Of a stretch of DNA of 64,000 nucleotides, positions 1 through 10,816 are shown piece after piece. The number at the start of each line of letters is the position of its first letter. The first letter of the stretch is position 1. The position numbers were made by a program, and so were the translations under genes. The notes under the pieces were generated by a model. It searched no databases. It was not told the origin of the DNA and worked only from the letters and a program-made list of their open reading frames with translations. This DNA is from Platanthera guangdongensis (lineage: Eukaryota; Streptophyta; Magnoliopsida; Asparagales; Orchidaceae). Location: NCBI GenBank assembly GCA_039583875.1, contig CM077153.1, positions 65,294,482 through 65,358,481 on the forward strand, given 5' to 3'.

Positions 1-1025
1 TCACATCATCCGTCAAAATTATATCCGCCTTATCATTTATGTATTTTACTTGACTTAAATCTCTTGTCTTTCTTTATCTAGCTCAAGCAAAGTGGCAACT
101 GGTGGTCAAAATTTCAGATTAATATTATCATCCAAATTATACAAACTATAGACAAGAGCATCTATCGTTCATAGTATTTGATATTTTAGAATAAAATATT
201 AAGTGTTGTATTCTTTTGGGTCTGCTGATTACTTCTACTCATGGAATTAATATTATTTTATCAGAATATATAAATGGAAAATTTATATTGAAATAATAAA
301 AGAGAAAAGGAAAAAGAGAGCATTTGATCATGAATCTTTTTTAAGTAAATTTAATCATAAATCACAAATTTAGAAACAAAGATTGAGAACAATTCGACTG
401 TGGAGGTTCCCAAATCATGATAGAGCCTCTCTCGGGAGAACTACCAACTAAACTTAGGTTGATCGATTAAGACGCCTCGAGCAGTTGAAACCCTAAGCTT
501 GTGTTAGTTGGTGACTATTTAATTTGACACTAATCCGGAAGATTTATGTCATCCTATCTCGAGAAGTGCATGTAACTCCTTCCACCAATGAGCGATCTAC
601 TTGTAGTCATGGATCTCTCGATCAACTAGAATATCGAATAAGAATCGATCATCATATGTCGACAATATGAAATCGATAAATACAAATCAAAGGTGAATCA
701 TAATTTTCTAAATCCAAAGCTATGAAAATGAGATTATGAAATAAAAATACTTAAGAGCACATCTGATCAAATGACATGAAATTAGCTACGCATAATTGAA
801 ATGAAAATAACAATTTTATAAAAAGCAAATAAAGCGTACATTTGCATTAAAGCAAAGCTAAACTAGGAATGGAAAGGACAAAGCATAAAAGAAAAATGCA
901 TAAAGGAAAAGTACACTAGAAATGCGTAAAAACTAAGCTAAAAATGATCCAATCGAAGCATGGACTGGATGAGGATCATCTTACAACAATCAGGATTTTA
1001 TAGGTGAAAAATCTGGAAGTCACAC
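1..1025 (-). repeat. Degenerate Athila-type LTR fragment, gene-free
   Basis: No coding sequence is visible. The stretch at about 520-700 and the ATTAGCTACGCAT motif near 781 match, with many changes, the U5-side half of the Athila-type LTR at about 31930-32210, in the same orientation. Shared landmarks include a CATCCTATCTC / CGTCCTATCTC block followed by AACTCCTTCC and TCTCTCGA. I read it as a piece of a related minus-strand LTR into which the chromovirus at 1026 was inserted. The last five bases, CACAC, resemble CACTC at 30667-30671 and may be the mutated target duplication. Confidence 0.5.
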
Positions 1026-3336
1026 TGTAACACCTCCATCCGTCACATAAAATATAATAGAGGGTCCGGCCGGGGCCCCACACCATATTCCACAAACAGC
1101 TAGTGGGATTACATATGAATATCAAAAGACTACATACATCATAACTCAGAGCATTCTAGCAGAAGCTTCAGGGGTTAAGATTTGAACTCAAGTACAACAG
1201 TAATGTCCACTATATAAATATATGAATGTTTAATACAAAAATACACAAAAGTTACTATCGCCTAGCAGTAGTCACTGTCCCCCGACGACAATCAACAGTA
1301 GCTTAAAACTGTTCTGGCCATAAGACCTTACATTTACTCTTTACAAGGTATGGATTACAGAGATCGGCACACAGGTCGGCCACACATGAAAGCAATAAAA
1401 CTTCTCTTGGCCTTCGAGGGCCAGCATAGCTTTCGGGGCTTTAGCCTGCTACTTCCCGCTCGGCTCTCCAGCACCTTAAAAGGGACAATCCGCCATAAGG
1501 ATGACAAATAAGGCAACGGTCAGCATTAAGCTGACCAATTTATAACGACCCTACCCCTTTCCTGGGGCAGTGGTATTCATTCCCTATAAGCATAACATTA
1601 TCACAAGCAGATATATCACAAGAACGTGCACTCACACACAGTTCAATATATCACAAACGTCGGTCTTAACTGCGATTCTCCGTGCACTCAGGGCACATTT
1701 TCGGTGCGCTAGTTTCCCATATTGCACCACCGTTTAGAGGTCCAAGACATGACAATCAACTTTGAGGATATTTAGTCTTGCGCTCCAACGAGACCAATAA
1801 CCTAGGTCTTCGAGTCGGTCAGACATAACGCGGGTACAGTTCAGCCTTTGCCCGTTGCTCAAGTTGTCAGTTCAGAGGCAAAGACTAACGCAGGTCGGCT
1901 TGCCCTTGCCCATTCGACAGGATGGCGTTAAGATCTCTTAGCTCATATAAGCCACACTATCTCCAGGAGACTCGCTTTATAATCAAAAGAGTATTTGGGA
2001 GCTATCGCTGGCGATACTCACTATCACTAGACGTTAACAATAGAACTCACTTTCTGTACCAGACCCAGCAAAAACCCCGTAGTAACCTGCAGCGCTAGAA
2101 ACACTGGACTTTTACATCACACAATATAAATAGATCACCAAGAGCTATCGCCATTGACGATACTCACTGTCATCTGACGATATCCGACAGGTCGCAAAAC
2201 TGTGGAATTTAGTGGATATTTTCCTAGAGTGCAACTATAGTACTTCCTGCTACTCGCAAGTCACAGGTACAACCTCACAGATCCTGTAAAATACTCGTTT
2301 ATACTCAGAGTCTTCTCCGGCATGCAAAAGAAAACATCACCAATCCAGACCAACCTGTCCGGATAAGCTTCAAGCAACACGCCTATTCCATACTGCGATT
2401 TCTGGATCTATATGCAAAACCAAACCCGGGGATACTATGTATCGACCCATCAGAATCTCCTCGATTCTCCACCTTTTGGTGGGGGATTCCATACATATGC
2501 CAAAAGAAGGACTTCACAAGTCCAAGAAGGAAGATCGTTACCCTTGTAGTTTTCTTCGGAGCCATGATGAAGCTTTTCTACCCGGAAGGAAAGGAGCACC
2601 TCACTTCCCACTTCGCGGATCTAGCCTCGGCTCTGACTTTTGATTACAGAATCTCCTTCACCAAGCTATTGAAGCTCAGATCCAGCCCTTAACTTCAACC
2701 CTTAGCTCTTTCTCTCAAGAACATGGATGAAAGAAGGAGAGAGAGTGAGAATAAGAGAGTGAATTCTTATTTCTCTACACCTCTACATAAGTGGCATTGG
2801 GATTTAATCCCAGCCACATGATCATTACATCAAAAGGGAGCAAAGACCACGATTTCGGTTGAAAAGTCAAACAAAAGGATATTGTCGGGCGATAACGACT
2901 ATCTCCTGGCGATAGCAACAGTAACCACCTTGACCATAGTCAACCACCGCTCATCGGCCGCCATCCGGCCATCTGACACATGTCTAGCAGACGCGACACT
3001 ATCGCTTGGCGATATCCACTATCGCCATTCCGTTAGCTTACTCATCGCTTTACGATGTCGAGTGCGTTGAGCTCATTCAATGCTTCATGGCGTTGAGTGC
3101 GTTGAGCTCATTCAACGCTTCAAGGCGTTGAGAGCGTTGAGAGCTAGGATATCGTCGCATGATACCCACTATCGCCATGCAAGTCTCTTACTCAACCATT
3201 CGTGGAAAGTCTTCTAGTGTGATAAGTTCATTCAACTCTTCAAGGCGTTGAGTGTTAATGTTATCGCCGTTGGCGATACCCATTATTGCCCGGCGATATC
3301 GACCAGAAGGTCTGCTGTAAAATTTGGGGTGTTACA
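1026..3336 (-). repeat. 3' LTR of the chromovirus (2311 bp)
   Basis: It runs from TGTAACACC to GGTGTTACA and matches 28333-30666 along its length. The plus-strand right part (about 2880-3300) is packed with short complementary motifs, GGCGATA and TATCGCC, and with tandem copies of a GCGTTGAG / CTCATTCAACGC unit at about 3050-3145. Small ORFs inside it are by-products of these repeats. No promoter element could be placed with confidence. Confidence 0.88.
2884..3310. repeat. GGCGATA/TATCGCC and CGTTGAG motif cluster in the chromovirus LTR
   Basis: Short inverted pairs such as GGCGATA...TATCGCC recur at irregular spacing. They flank three near-tandem copies of a roughly 35-bp GTGCGTTGAGCTCATTCAAC unit. 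The 5' LTR has the equivalent cluster at about 30220-30640, with several CpG sites changed to TpG or CpA. Many inverted motif pairs could form small hairpins in RNA or DNA. Function unknown. Confidence 0.6.
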
Positions 3337-3350
3337 ACCCTCCTCTCCTT
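3337..3350 (-). other. Polypurine tract of the chromovirus
   Basis: On the minus strand AAGGAGAGGAGGGT lies directly before the TGTAACACC start of the 3' LTR. This is where plus-strand DNA synthesis would be primed. Confidence 0.7.
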
Positions 3351-4690
3351 GCAGAAATTTCGTCCCGAAATTTTATTCATTTATAAGGGGAAAACAATAA
3401 CTATTACATTGCACCATGCAACAAAATGTTACAATAATTCGGGAAACTCATCACGTATAGTTTGCTTATGCTCCCATGTCTGTTCTCCACTGTCACCATT
3501 ATCTTAACGGATGTCGACCATCCTGATTGTTCTTTTTCAGAGCTACTCACTCTCCGGACCCTTGATTTAAATGGGCTTAACCTTGACCGTCAGCCTTTAT
3601 TCGAAGGGTACTCGATTATCCGCAATCACTTGCGTTGGCTCTTTCATTGCTTTACTCAGCATCGATATGTGTAACACATCGGGCAGCCACTTAGCTCCGC
3701 CAAAAGAGCTAATTGATAGGCCACTTCTCCAATTCATTCAACCACTTTAGACGGACCAATATACCTCGGACTCAACTTTTTCACACGCCAAATCCTGAAG
3801 ACGCCTTTGAATGGCTTAATCGTCAAGTATACTCACTCGCCAACCCCAAAAGTCATGTTTCGGTGCTTGACGTCGTAATACTTTACTTGCTTATCTTGGG
3901 ATACCAATAGCCGCTTTCATATAATATGTATGGTCAAATCTACATTTTCGACCTCCTTAAGCTTATATAGCTTTGACTTGCATGTTTTCGCCCAAGCTAA
4001 AGGTGTACAACACTTCCAACCGTATTAGCCTCAAAGGGCATCGTCTTTATGCTAGCTTGATAGCCATTGTTGTAGACAAACTCAATCTTATAGAAATGCT
4101 TTTCCCACCTCTTTCGAAATCCAGGGCCCACATAAGGAGCGTATCCTCCATAGTTTTGTTGGTCCTTTCAGTCTAACCATCCATTTGAGGATAAAAGGCC
4201 GTACTGAACTTTAGTCTAGTCCCTAACCACTGTTGGATTAATCTCCAATCATTTGTAGTAAAGCATCCATTTCGGTTGCCAACGATTCTACGAGCACACC
4301 GTGCAATCATACTATGTTATCTACGTACAACGTAGGCAACACGAAATCGCCCTTTTTGTATGATATGAAGGGCGATACTTTTTCCAATCGGTCAACGATC
4401 ACCCACTCAGCATCATTTCTGCTCTGTGATCTTGAAAGTCCATGTATGAATTTCATAGGGACCTCATCAAACTTCCGTACTGGAATGAGTTCATGCACAT
4501 CTTTGTGCTCTCTAGGTGAAGTGAGTATTTCATGAAGCGTGCTTCATATATCAATTCCTCACGTAGCTTACCCAAATTTGAGGATGTTCCATCGACTGTC
4601 CTTTTTAAAAAGGCCAGCATCTTAGGGGAACTGGGAATTTGACCCATCCTCTGTATAGTGTTTCGTACTCATCACGAGTTCCATTGCTTG
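3351..4690 (-). pseudogene. Decayed integrase with chromodomain-like C-terminus
   Basis: Minus-strand reading frames hold pieces of a Ty3/gypsy integrase. The upstream piece (4453-4647) has LREELIYEARFMKYSLH and then STKMC, matching the usual zinc-finger region (EILDEAH..KYSIHPG..KMY). Next comes 4307-4498 with KFIHGLSRSQSRNDAEWVIV and LYVDNIV, the DDE core around its first Asp region. Further on, about 3660-3760, IGEVAYQLAL is the conserved tail typical of Tekay elements, followed by a remnant of the KVLR...MVKV chromodomain linker. Several stops and shifts separate the pieces, so no active enzyme could be made. It follows RNase H, as expected for Ty3/gypsy. Confidence 0.75.
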
Positions 4691-5128
4691 TCAAACCTTG
4701 TCTGTAAGGTCATAATATACCTCCGTACAATTCAGGCACGCATTTGCAGTGGCATTCTTGTCAACACAAAAAATGTCTAAGTTCTCCAACTCCTGGATCA
4801 GATGTTCATCATGTATCTGTAACCAATTAGCCCTTACCAGATTCCTATGACTCAAGGCATCTGCGACCACGTTCCCTTTCCTGTGAGTATAATGAACATC
4901 AAAGGTGTAGTCCCCGAGGAACTCCATCCATCTCCGTTGCCGCATAATTAGATCTTTCTGATCCAAGAGATACTTAAGGCTCTTATGGTCTGTGAAGATG
5001 TCAACTTTCACGCCATATAAGTAATGATGCCACAGATTAAGTGCAAATATCTCCGCCACCAACTCCAAGTCTTGGATAGGATAGTTCCTCTCATGCACTT
5101 TCAACTGGCATGGTCCATATGCTATCAC
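4691..5128 (-). pseudogene. RNase H domain of the chromovirus pol
   Basis: An open stretch of 145 codons reads VHERNYPIQDLELVAEIFAL near its start, then DIFTDHKSLKYLL, RQRRWMEFL and NVVADALSHR. These are the standard Ty3/gypsy RNase H blocks: the catalytic Asp of FTDHKSL and the Asp of ADALS are both present. It sits between RT (upstream on the minus strand) and integrase. The domain would degrade RNA in RNA/DNA hybrids during reverse transcription. It is the best-preserved part of this element, but it is only a fragment of a broken polyprotein. Confidence 0.85.
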
Positions 5129-5896
5129 TTTTCCAAACTAAAAAGCATGCAAGCTAAGCCACACACTGATGCATCACTATACACCAGCCTTCCAAACCAC
5201 ATGACGAACTAAAAATAGGTATCATGATCATATGAATCTTTAATTCTTGAAACGCTCGTGCGTACTTAGGCGTGCAAACAAACTTCTGATCTTTCCTCGT
5301 CAGTGTGGTGAGAGGTATGGCTATCCGCGAACACTAGCCAGCAAGTCCAAGCAGTTTCTGACTTTAGCTATAATAGACAACATAGGTCACTCCTGTATCA
5401 TAACTATCTTCACAGGATCTACTGCAATACCTGCACCACTAACCATATGGCCAGGAAAAGCCACCGACGATAGCCAGAACTCACATTTTGAGAACTTGGC
5501 ATAGAGTTTGTTCTTTTGCAGAGTATGCAAAACCATTCTTACATGATTTACAGAATCTTTGCTCAGCTAAGAGTACACCAATATGTCGTCAATACAAATA
5601 GGTCAAAGTACTTCTTCACAGCTTAATCCATTCAGTCCATGAAGACCGATGTCGCATTCATCAGCCCAAACAACATTATTGCGGACTTAAAATGTCCGTA
5701 GCATTTTCCACATGCCAACTTGGGGAATGTCACATCCCCGTATTCTCCACTGGTCATAACCAGACTTCAAATTTAGCTTTGGTTATACCATTGATCCAAC
5801 TAGCTGATCAAACACGTTATCACTCCGTGGAATCAAACACTTGTTCTTCTTCGTCAGCTTGTTTAGCTCCCTATAATCAATATATAGATGCAGGCT
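5129..5896 (-). pseudogene. Reverse transcriptase, C-terminal part, split by SIRE-A
   Basis: The minus strand reads, with several stops and shifts, IDYRELNKLTKKNKC next to the insertion site, then a degenerate FGLMNA block, a damaged catalytic loop (ILVYS remnant near 5575) and the thumb region leading into RNase H. The N-terminal part continues at 26576 on the other side of SIRE-A, so the insertion broke RT a few codons before the IDYRELNK motif. The catalytic Asp pair of the usual xxDD loop is not readable in frame. Confidence 0.7.
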
Positions 5897-6047
5897 ACCA
5901 CTGTTGGGTACATTGGAAAATGTGTACCAGATTTGAAGAAGCCTCACCCTACTCAATGTTATGCATCAAGGTGTATTTGATGTTGTTTTGAGTTTATATG
6001 TGCAGGTTAAGTAAATGCAGGAATGTAGAAAAATTTCTAAGTCCATG

Positions 6048-6600
6048 TGTCGACACCAGGAGAAGCTGTGTCGACACTTATGAAGACTTGTGTCGACACT
6101 GGAGAAAAGCTGTGTCGACACTTGTAGTTGATTGTGTCGACAATTGGAAAGGCTGTGTCGACACCAGAAGAAACTGTGTCGACATGCAGAGGCAGAGTCG
6201 ACACACAGTGAAGCATAGTCGACATCAACTGTGTCGACACACAGGACTTGTGTCGACACACAACAGAGTTTCGACAAAGTTAAAGAGAAGAAGTATTTGT
6301 GTCGACACACAGAGGCAGTGTCGACACACAGAAGATCTTGTCGACATCAAATGTGTCGACACACAGGATTTGTGTCGACACATGGCAGTATTTCAACAAA
6401 GTAAATTTGTATGAAGAAAAGAAGTGACTGTGTAGACACCACAAAGGCTTGTGTCGACACATTCTACAGAAGGCTGTGTCGAGAAGTATTAACAACAACA
6501 AAGGAGATGTGTTGACACCACCAAGGCTTGTGTCGACACTTAGTTCACTTGTGTCAACACTTAGTATACTTATGTCGACACATGATGAAGTTCAGTCTCG
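6048..6600. repeat. TGTCGACA palindrome array in the SIRE-A 5' LTR
   Basis: I count about 17 exact TGTCGACA cores, most within the 10-bp palindrome GTGTCGACAC, plus about eight one-base variants (TGTTGACA, TGTAGACA, AGTCGACA). Spacing is irregular, roughly 14-40 bp, with short AGAAG or CAGAGGCAG linkers. Because the unit is palindromic, ORFs open on both strands here (for example 5998-6414 plus, 5966-6310 minus); these are repeat artefacts. The array lies about 140 bp upstream of the LTR TATA box, where enhancer repeats would sit. Confidence 0.9.
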
Positions 6601-6738
6601 ACACTTTCAGACAGAGATAATATTTCAAGAAGTGACTGGATGACTTGACAGCTGCCATTTCTAACTGGTCTACTGCAACTGTCAAAGCTGTCAGAAGTTT
6701 GTTAGAAACCGGATCAGCCGGTTACCATGGAGGAAGAC

Positions 6739-6746
6739 TATATAAA
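6739..6746 (+). promoter_or_regulatory. TATA box of the SIRE-A 5' LTR
   Basis: TATATAAA follows GAAGAC and is repeated at 25673 in the 3' LTR. Its position after the palindrome array and before the purine-rich leader fits a Pol II core promoter. Confidence 0.6.
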
Positions 6747-7529
6747 GGCTTTCTCCTTCAACAGAAGAAGAGTGATTAAGATAGAAGAACATACATAGAT
6801 AACTAACAACAAAAAAAGAAGAAGACCTTCGACAGAAGATCTAAGTAGTTGGAGAGAGAGAGCTCCATCTAAGAAGTGCAGTTGCTGAATCAGGCTGCCA
6901 AGAAAGATTCAGATTGAGATCTGAATCACAAGTCAGAAGCTGATTGAAGATCAACTTCTCAAGAGTTCAACCCTACTGAGTTCAGATTCAAGAAGCTTTG
7001 TAGAAAACTAAGAGAGGTTGTGCTCTGCCATCAGTTTCTTCCAAGAACTGATCAAGAAACCATCCATCCATTCTCTCTCTACCTGGGTGGTGGTAAAACA
7101 CTTTGTTAAATCAATTTTCTGTAGGATCTTTATAGATCTGAGCTGTAAGCCTATGTTTATAAAGGCTGAGTGTAGGAGAATATTTTCTCTGAGTGGTTGT
7201 TGGGTATTGTATCCACAATTACCTGGATTTGAGTAAGCCACCTGTCAAGCTAAGATGAATTCACAATGTATTTGATGAAACCTCTTAAGTTGTGCTTGCA
7301 GTTATTCCACGCTAAGTGCACACCAATGTCAGGGTGCAGTAGGTCAATATACACGGGTCTGTATGACGTAATCCCTCGTTGAGCAGATCAGTGTGTTGGC
7401 CTACGTGTACTCTCTCTATTGGAGTGCACTTACTTTCAAGTACAAGGCTATAACTATGCAAGAGCAGACAAGGAGCAAGGATGGGTCAAGGAGCAGCTCT
7501 TGGGTGGAAAGACGAAAAATCGTCTAAGT

Positions 7530-7860
7530 ATAATTCGACGAGAATCACCAAGTGATTCTCGACGATTCGGCGAGAATCACTAGTGATTCTCGCCGAATCG
7601 TCGAGAATCACTAGTGATTCTCGCCGACTCTATCCGGCTACCTCAAAGCGGTGCTAAGTAAGATTCGGCGTGAATCACTAGTGATTCTCGCCGAACCCAT
7701 CGTTGAGCAGATCTTGGCCAAGTAATATTCGTCGATAATCAACAAGTGATTCGGCGAGAATCATCAAGTGATTCGGCGAGAATCACTAGTGAAATCGTCG
7801 AGAATCACTAACTGATTCTCGCCGATTCGTCGAGAATCACCTTCAATTCTCGCCGATTTT
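7530..7860. repeat. GAATCACTAGTGATTC / TCTCGCCGAATC array in the SIRE-B 5' LTR
   Basis: The segment is built from GATTCTCGCCGA, TCGTCGAGAATC and the 16-bp palindrome GAATCACTAGTGATTC in alternating orientation, so it can fold on itself repeatedly. The 3' LTR copy at about 14345-14655 has a slightly different unit number. It precedes the TATA box by about 120 bp, as in SIRE-A, but the motif sequence is unrelated. Confidence 0.88.
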
Positions 7861-7978
7861 GACTTGGCAATTTTTCTGGAAACAGCTGGACCGGATTCTG
7901 CCTCTGGCACTGTGTTGAACCAGAACTAGGGTTTCCTTCAGGTGGGACCCACAACGGTCATATTGAAGTTGTCTACAG

Positions 7979-7986
7979 TATAAATA
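7979..7986 (+). promoter_or_regulatory. TATA box of the SIRE-B 5' LTR
   Basis: TATAAATA sits in CTACAGTATAAATACAGGG downstream of the motif array. It is repeated at 14773-14780 in the 3' LTR. Confidence 0.65.
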
Positions 7987-8686
7987 CAGGGTATTTTTGA
8001 ACAGTAAATAGCGAACAGAGAAAAAGACGAAACACGAGCCGCGACGTAACCTAGGTCGCGAGTTCCGCCCCGCCGCCGCCGTCGCCGCTTGAGAGAGTTA
8101 ATCGCCGGTCTTGATCGTGGTCACTTCCAGATCTCCGGTCGATAGAAGCTTAGCCAAGCTTAGCGTCTCACGTGTCTAACCGGAGATCTCTTGACTCTTG
8201 ATTTGTTGATCGGGAAAACCTTCCCCGTCCGAATCGATCGAGACGACTGATCCTAGTGTGACCGTTGGTAGACCTAGCTAGCTTCGCTACGAAGTTTGGA
8301 TCTCCAAAGTACAGCAGCCGCACATCGTCGTCGCCGCCGATCCCGTGAACCTAGCTGCCGCCCATCTTGCCGCCGCCGGTTCCGGGGAGATCCTCTCCAA
8401 GAGAGATCTAGGGTTGTGGACTCTTCGTGGACTTCAACAACACGTCGTCTACGAAGAGGGACACCTTAGTCTCCAAATGTAGTTTGTATTTCTTGTACAT
8501 TCTAGTTTTATTTCTATTGTAAAGGAACGTTGGTTCCTAGTTCTAAGGGTTGGGTGCAACCCGTGTTGTGGGAGTGTTGACTCCTACGTGTGGAAGGGTT
8601 CCTTCCGATAGTGCAGGGATTGGATTTCAATCCTGTTGGTGAAGAGACCGAGTCGTCCCTTGTTGGGAGATAGGTCGAAGGGGGAA

Positions 8687-8722
8687 AGTGGATGTACCCA
8701 AATCGGGGAACCACTATAAATA
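8687..8722 (+). promoter_or_regulatory. Conserved LTR hairpin motif (SIRE-B 5' copy)
   Basis: AGTGGATGTACCC...GGGGAACCACT followed by ATAAATA. The AGTGG/CCACT and CCC/GGG pairs form a short stem. The same motif occurs in all SIRE LTRs here: 15481 (B 3'), 15893 and 26370 (A), 46443 and 48832 (E), 53211 (C, decayed). The LTRs are otherwise quite different. It could be a poly(A)/R-region signal or a downstream promoter element. Confidence 0.6.
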
Positions 8723-8856
8723 GCTTGTGTATTCTGTGTGCTGTGCTGTTTATTTTTATTGTGCAGGTACAATTTTAAATTCTGCAAAAACACTGCACGT
8801 CACCTATTCCCCCCCCCCCATAGGTGAAGATAGTTGACACTAGGTGGACTTTCAAG

Positions 8857-8874
8857 TGGTATCAGAGGGAGGTT
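8857..8874 (+). other. Primer binding site of SIRE-B
   Basis: TGGTATCAGAG, complementary to the 3' end of plant initiator Met tRNA, lies 2 bp after the LTR end. Confidence 0.85.
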
Positions 8875-8928
8875 CCTCATCAAAAAGGTTTACACCTTGA
8901 GTAGAATCTTGCCACCAGTGTCAGAAGC

Positions 8929-10511
8929 ATGGAGCTGGATCATGAGATATCGCCACTAAGACTCCCCACATGCACAAAGGAGTTTTATCCAGTCTGGAGG
9001 ATGAGAGTGTCGTATCACTTGGATGCAATCGATCCTCGAGCATCTTTCATCCTGGAAGAGGATCCTTTTATTCCTATGAAGACCTCCGACTCTGGAAAGA
9101 ATATCCAAGTGCCCAAGTGCATTGCTGAGATGTCGGAGACGGAACTTTTATTATTTAATTTGGACAAGAGGATTCGTCAAATTATCATGGATATCTGGTC
9201 TGGAGCTTCTCGCTCTAGATTAGAAAAATGTGGGTCGGCTAAATGTATGTGGGTGATGATCTCAGAGCTGATGGGGGGGGGGGGTCAGAGAAAACTGGAA
9301 TCTGCTGTCAACCAGAGGATGAAGCCTATGTGGGGGTCCTCGCCTCTGAAGATGAAGGCAAGGATCTATCGGACAGCATCAGAGCTCCAGTGTCCCTGTC
9401 AGAGACTGAAGAGGCCAGTGAGGAAAGAAGCTCTGATGAGGATGACACAACGGTCACTGGCTCTAATGACAATAACACTGAAGAGCAGGTAACTTCTTCA
9501 TCCTGCCCCGTCTCTCTTGAAATTTCTGAAGACAGGAACTGCTTTCCTTCAGAAAATTCTGATTCTCTGAAGAGAGCCCTTCAGAAGAGCAACCTACTTG
9601 TTGAAGAACAAGCTCAGGAGATTGCTCGGATGAAGATCTTGTTGGTTCTCCAATTGGCATCCAACAAGGTCAAGGACTCTAAAATCTCTGATCTAGAGAG
9701 TAGTCTAGAGAATGAGAAAAGGATAGTATCAAACTTTTCTAAGGTTGATGCTATAAAGAGAAAGCAAGAAAATGGGTGGATCTCCCAGATTATCAATTTG
9801 TGGAGAAATGGGGAAACGGTTTTCCGACCCCCCACTCCAAGCAGGAAGGCAACTCATCATGCCTTCAGGTATGATCACAGGAATAATCGTGGTCACTGCA
9901 AGGGTGATCTGTCCTCATGTGGAGACACCCGTAGTGCAAGGGCCGTCGTGGCCACCCATGAGAGAATACCTAAGGCTCATTCTGAGCCCTTTGTATTCAC
10001 TGCCACTGCCTCAACTCGGTGTGAATCTGCATGTACCAGCTCACAGAACACTTCTCACTACCCGAGGACACAGGACAGGGAGGTTAGCAGTCATGGTGTA
10101 AGTTTTCATGGGGCCTCAGGAAGGGGGATGCCTGAAAGGAAGGCACCACCTCCCCGGCCTCATGATGCTCGCAACATGCATTCCTTCCATCCTTCCACGT
10201 GTCACGGTGGAAGAGAAAATTTTGTGAGGAGATCATGCCCTATCCCGTTTAGACCTAGGACCGTGACTACCTCAGTCACTAGATCAGGTCAGAAACGGCG
10301 ATACAACATTCACCCGTGTTGGTGCTGTGGCAAAGTGGGACACTTTGCCATAGACTGTTGGCACATCCCCTCTGTGTCAAGGGCAAGGGCCTATCCACAT
10401 TTTTTGGGCAGAGGTAGTCTTCCTGACAGGTTTTCTGCAGGAAGGCAGTCGAGTGCTTATGCTAACAGGAACCTAGGACCCAATATGTATTGGGTTCCTA
10501 AGGTAAAGTAA
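8929..10511 (+). pseudogene. SIRE-B gag, internally deleted and frameshifted
   Basis: The start ATG at 8929 (MELDHEISPLRLPTC) is intact and follows the primer site by about 55 bp. The N-terminal part aligns with SIRE-A Gag, including PFIPMK near residue 46 and a LLLFNLDKRI block near residue 72. At the G11-12 run (about 9272-9284) the frame changes and the rest continues in the frame of 9243-10511. Compared with A and C, the capsid core and first zinc knuckle are missing at this point. The C-terminal half has an acidic Ser-rich stretch, a coiled-coil-like segment (ALQKSNLLVEEQAQEIARMK) and an intact CCHC knuckle CWCCGKVGHFAIDC, ending GPNMYWVPKVK then TAA. It could not assemble a normal capsid. 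Confidence 0.82.
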
Positions 10512-10751
10512 CTCTTTCTTGCAGGGTAGTCTAGGTTCCCGTAAATATGATGGGAACTAGACAGTAGATGGCTCAAGACTAAATTGGAACAAGCGTCTGG
10601 AATAACAGATGTGATATCTACATGGGCATACTCACACCGAGCACCTGGTATGTTTTAGTCATAGAGGCTAAATGATAACTCTCATAATCCCAGGTATTTT
10701 TCATCAGCTCCAAGACTTGAGTCGTTTTCCATCGACGTCTACATATATATA

Positions 10752-10816
<65 letters not shown>

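Larger units (their letters stand above)
5902..7197 (+). repeat. 5' LTR of SIRE-A, left part (interrupted)
   Basis: This aligns with 24836 to about 26130 of the 3' LTR. It stops within CTGAGTGGT, where SIRE-B is inserted, and the LTR resumes at 15655. It holds the GTGTCGACAC array (6048-6600), a TATA box (6739) and, after it, a purine-rich AGAAGAAG stretch likely to be transcribed leader. Confidence 0.92.
7198..8854 (+). repeat. 5' LTR of SIRE-B (1657 bp)
   Basis: This is a direct repeat of 14015-15649. In order it contains a GATTCTCGCCGAATC-type array (about 7530-7860), a TATA box at 7979, a GC-rich leader with CCGCCGCCG runs (about 8060-8400), the shared hairpin/TATAAATA motif (8687) and a C-rich end, CACCTATTCCCCCCCCCC. 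Confidence 0.93.

Noticed and set aside
2437..3070. Small ORFs in the chromovirus LTR (also 29716-30763)
   Set aside because: They differ between the two LTR copies and have no recognisable domain.
5966..6510. Overlapping ORFs on both strands (138, 114, 74 and 73 codons) in the SIRE-A LTR
   Set aside because: They are produced by the palindromic TGTCGACA repeat, recur in the other LTR with different lengths and have no start context or homology.
6048..6600. Possible CRISPR-like array of short palindromic repeats
   Set aside because: Plant nuclear context, irregular spacing, 10-bp unit, repeated similar linkers rather than unique spacers, and location inside an LTR.
8300..8400. CCGCCG-rich stretch as a host gene first exon or CpG island
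   Set aside because: Exactly repeated at 15110-15190 as part of the SIRE-B LTR leader.
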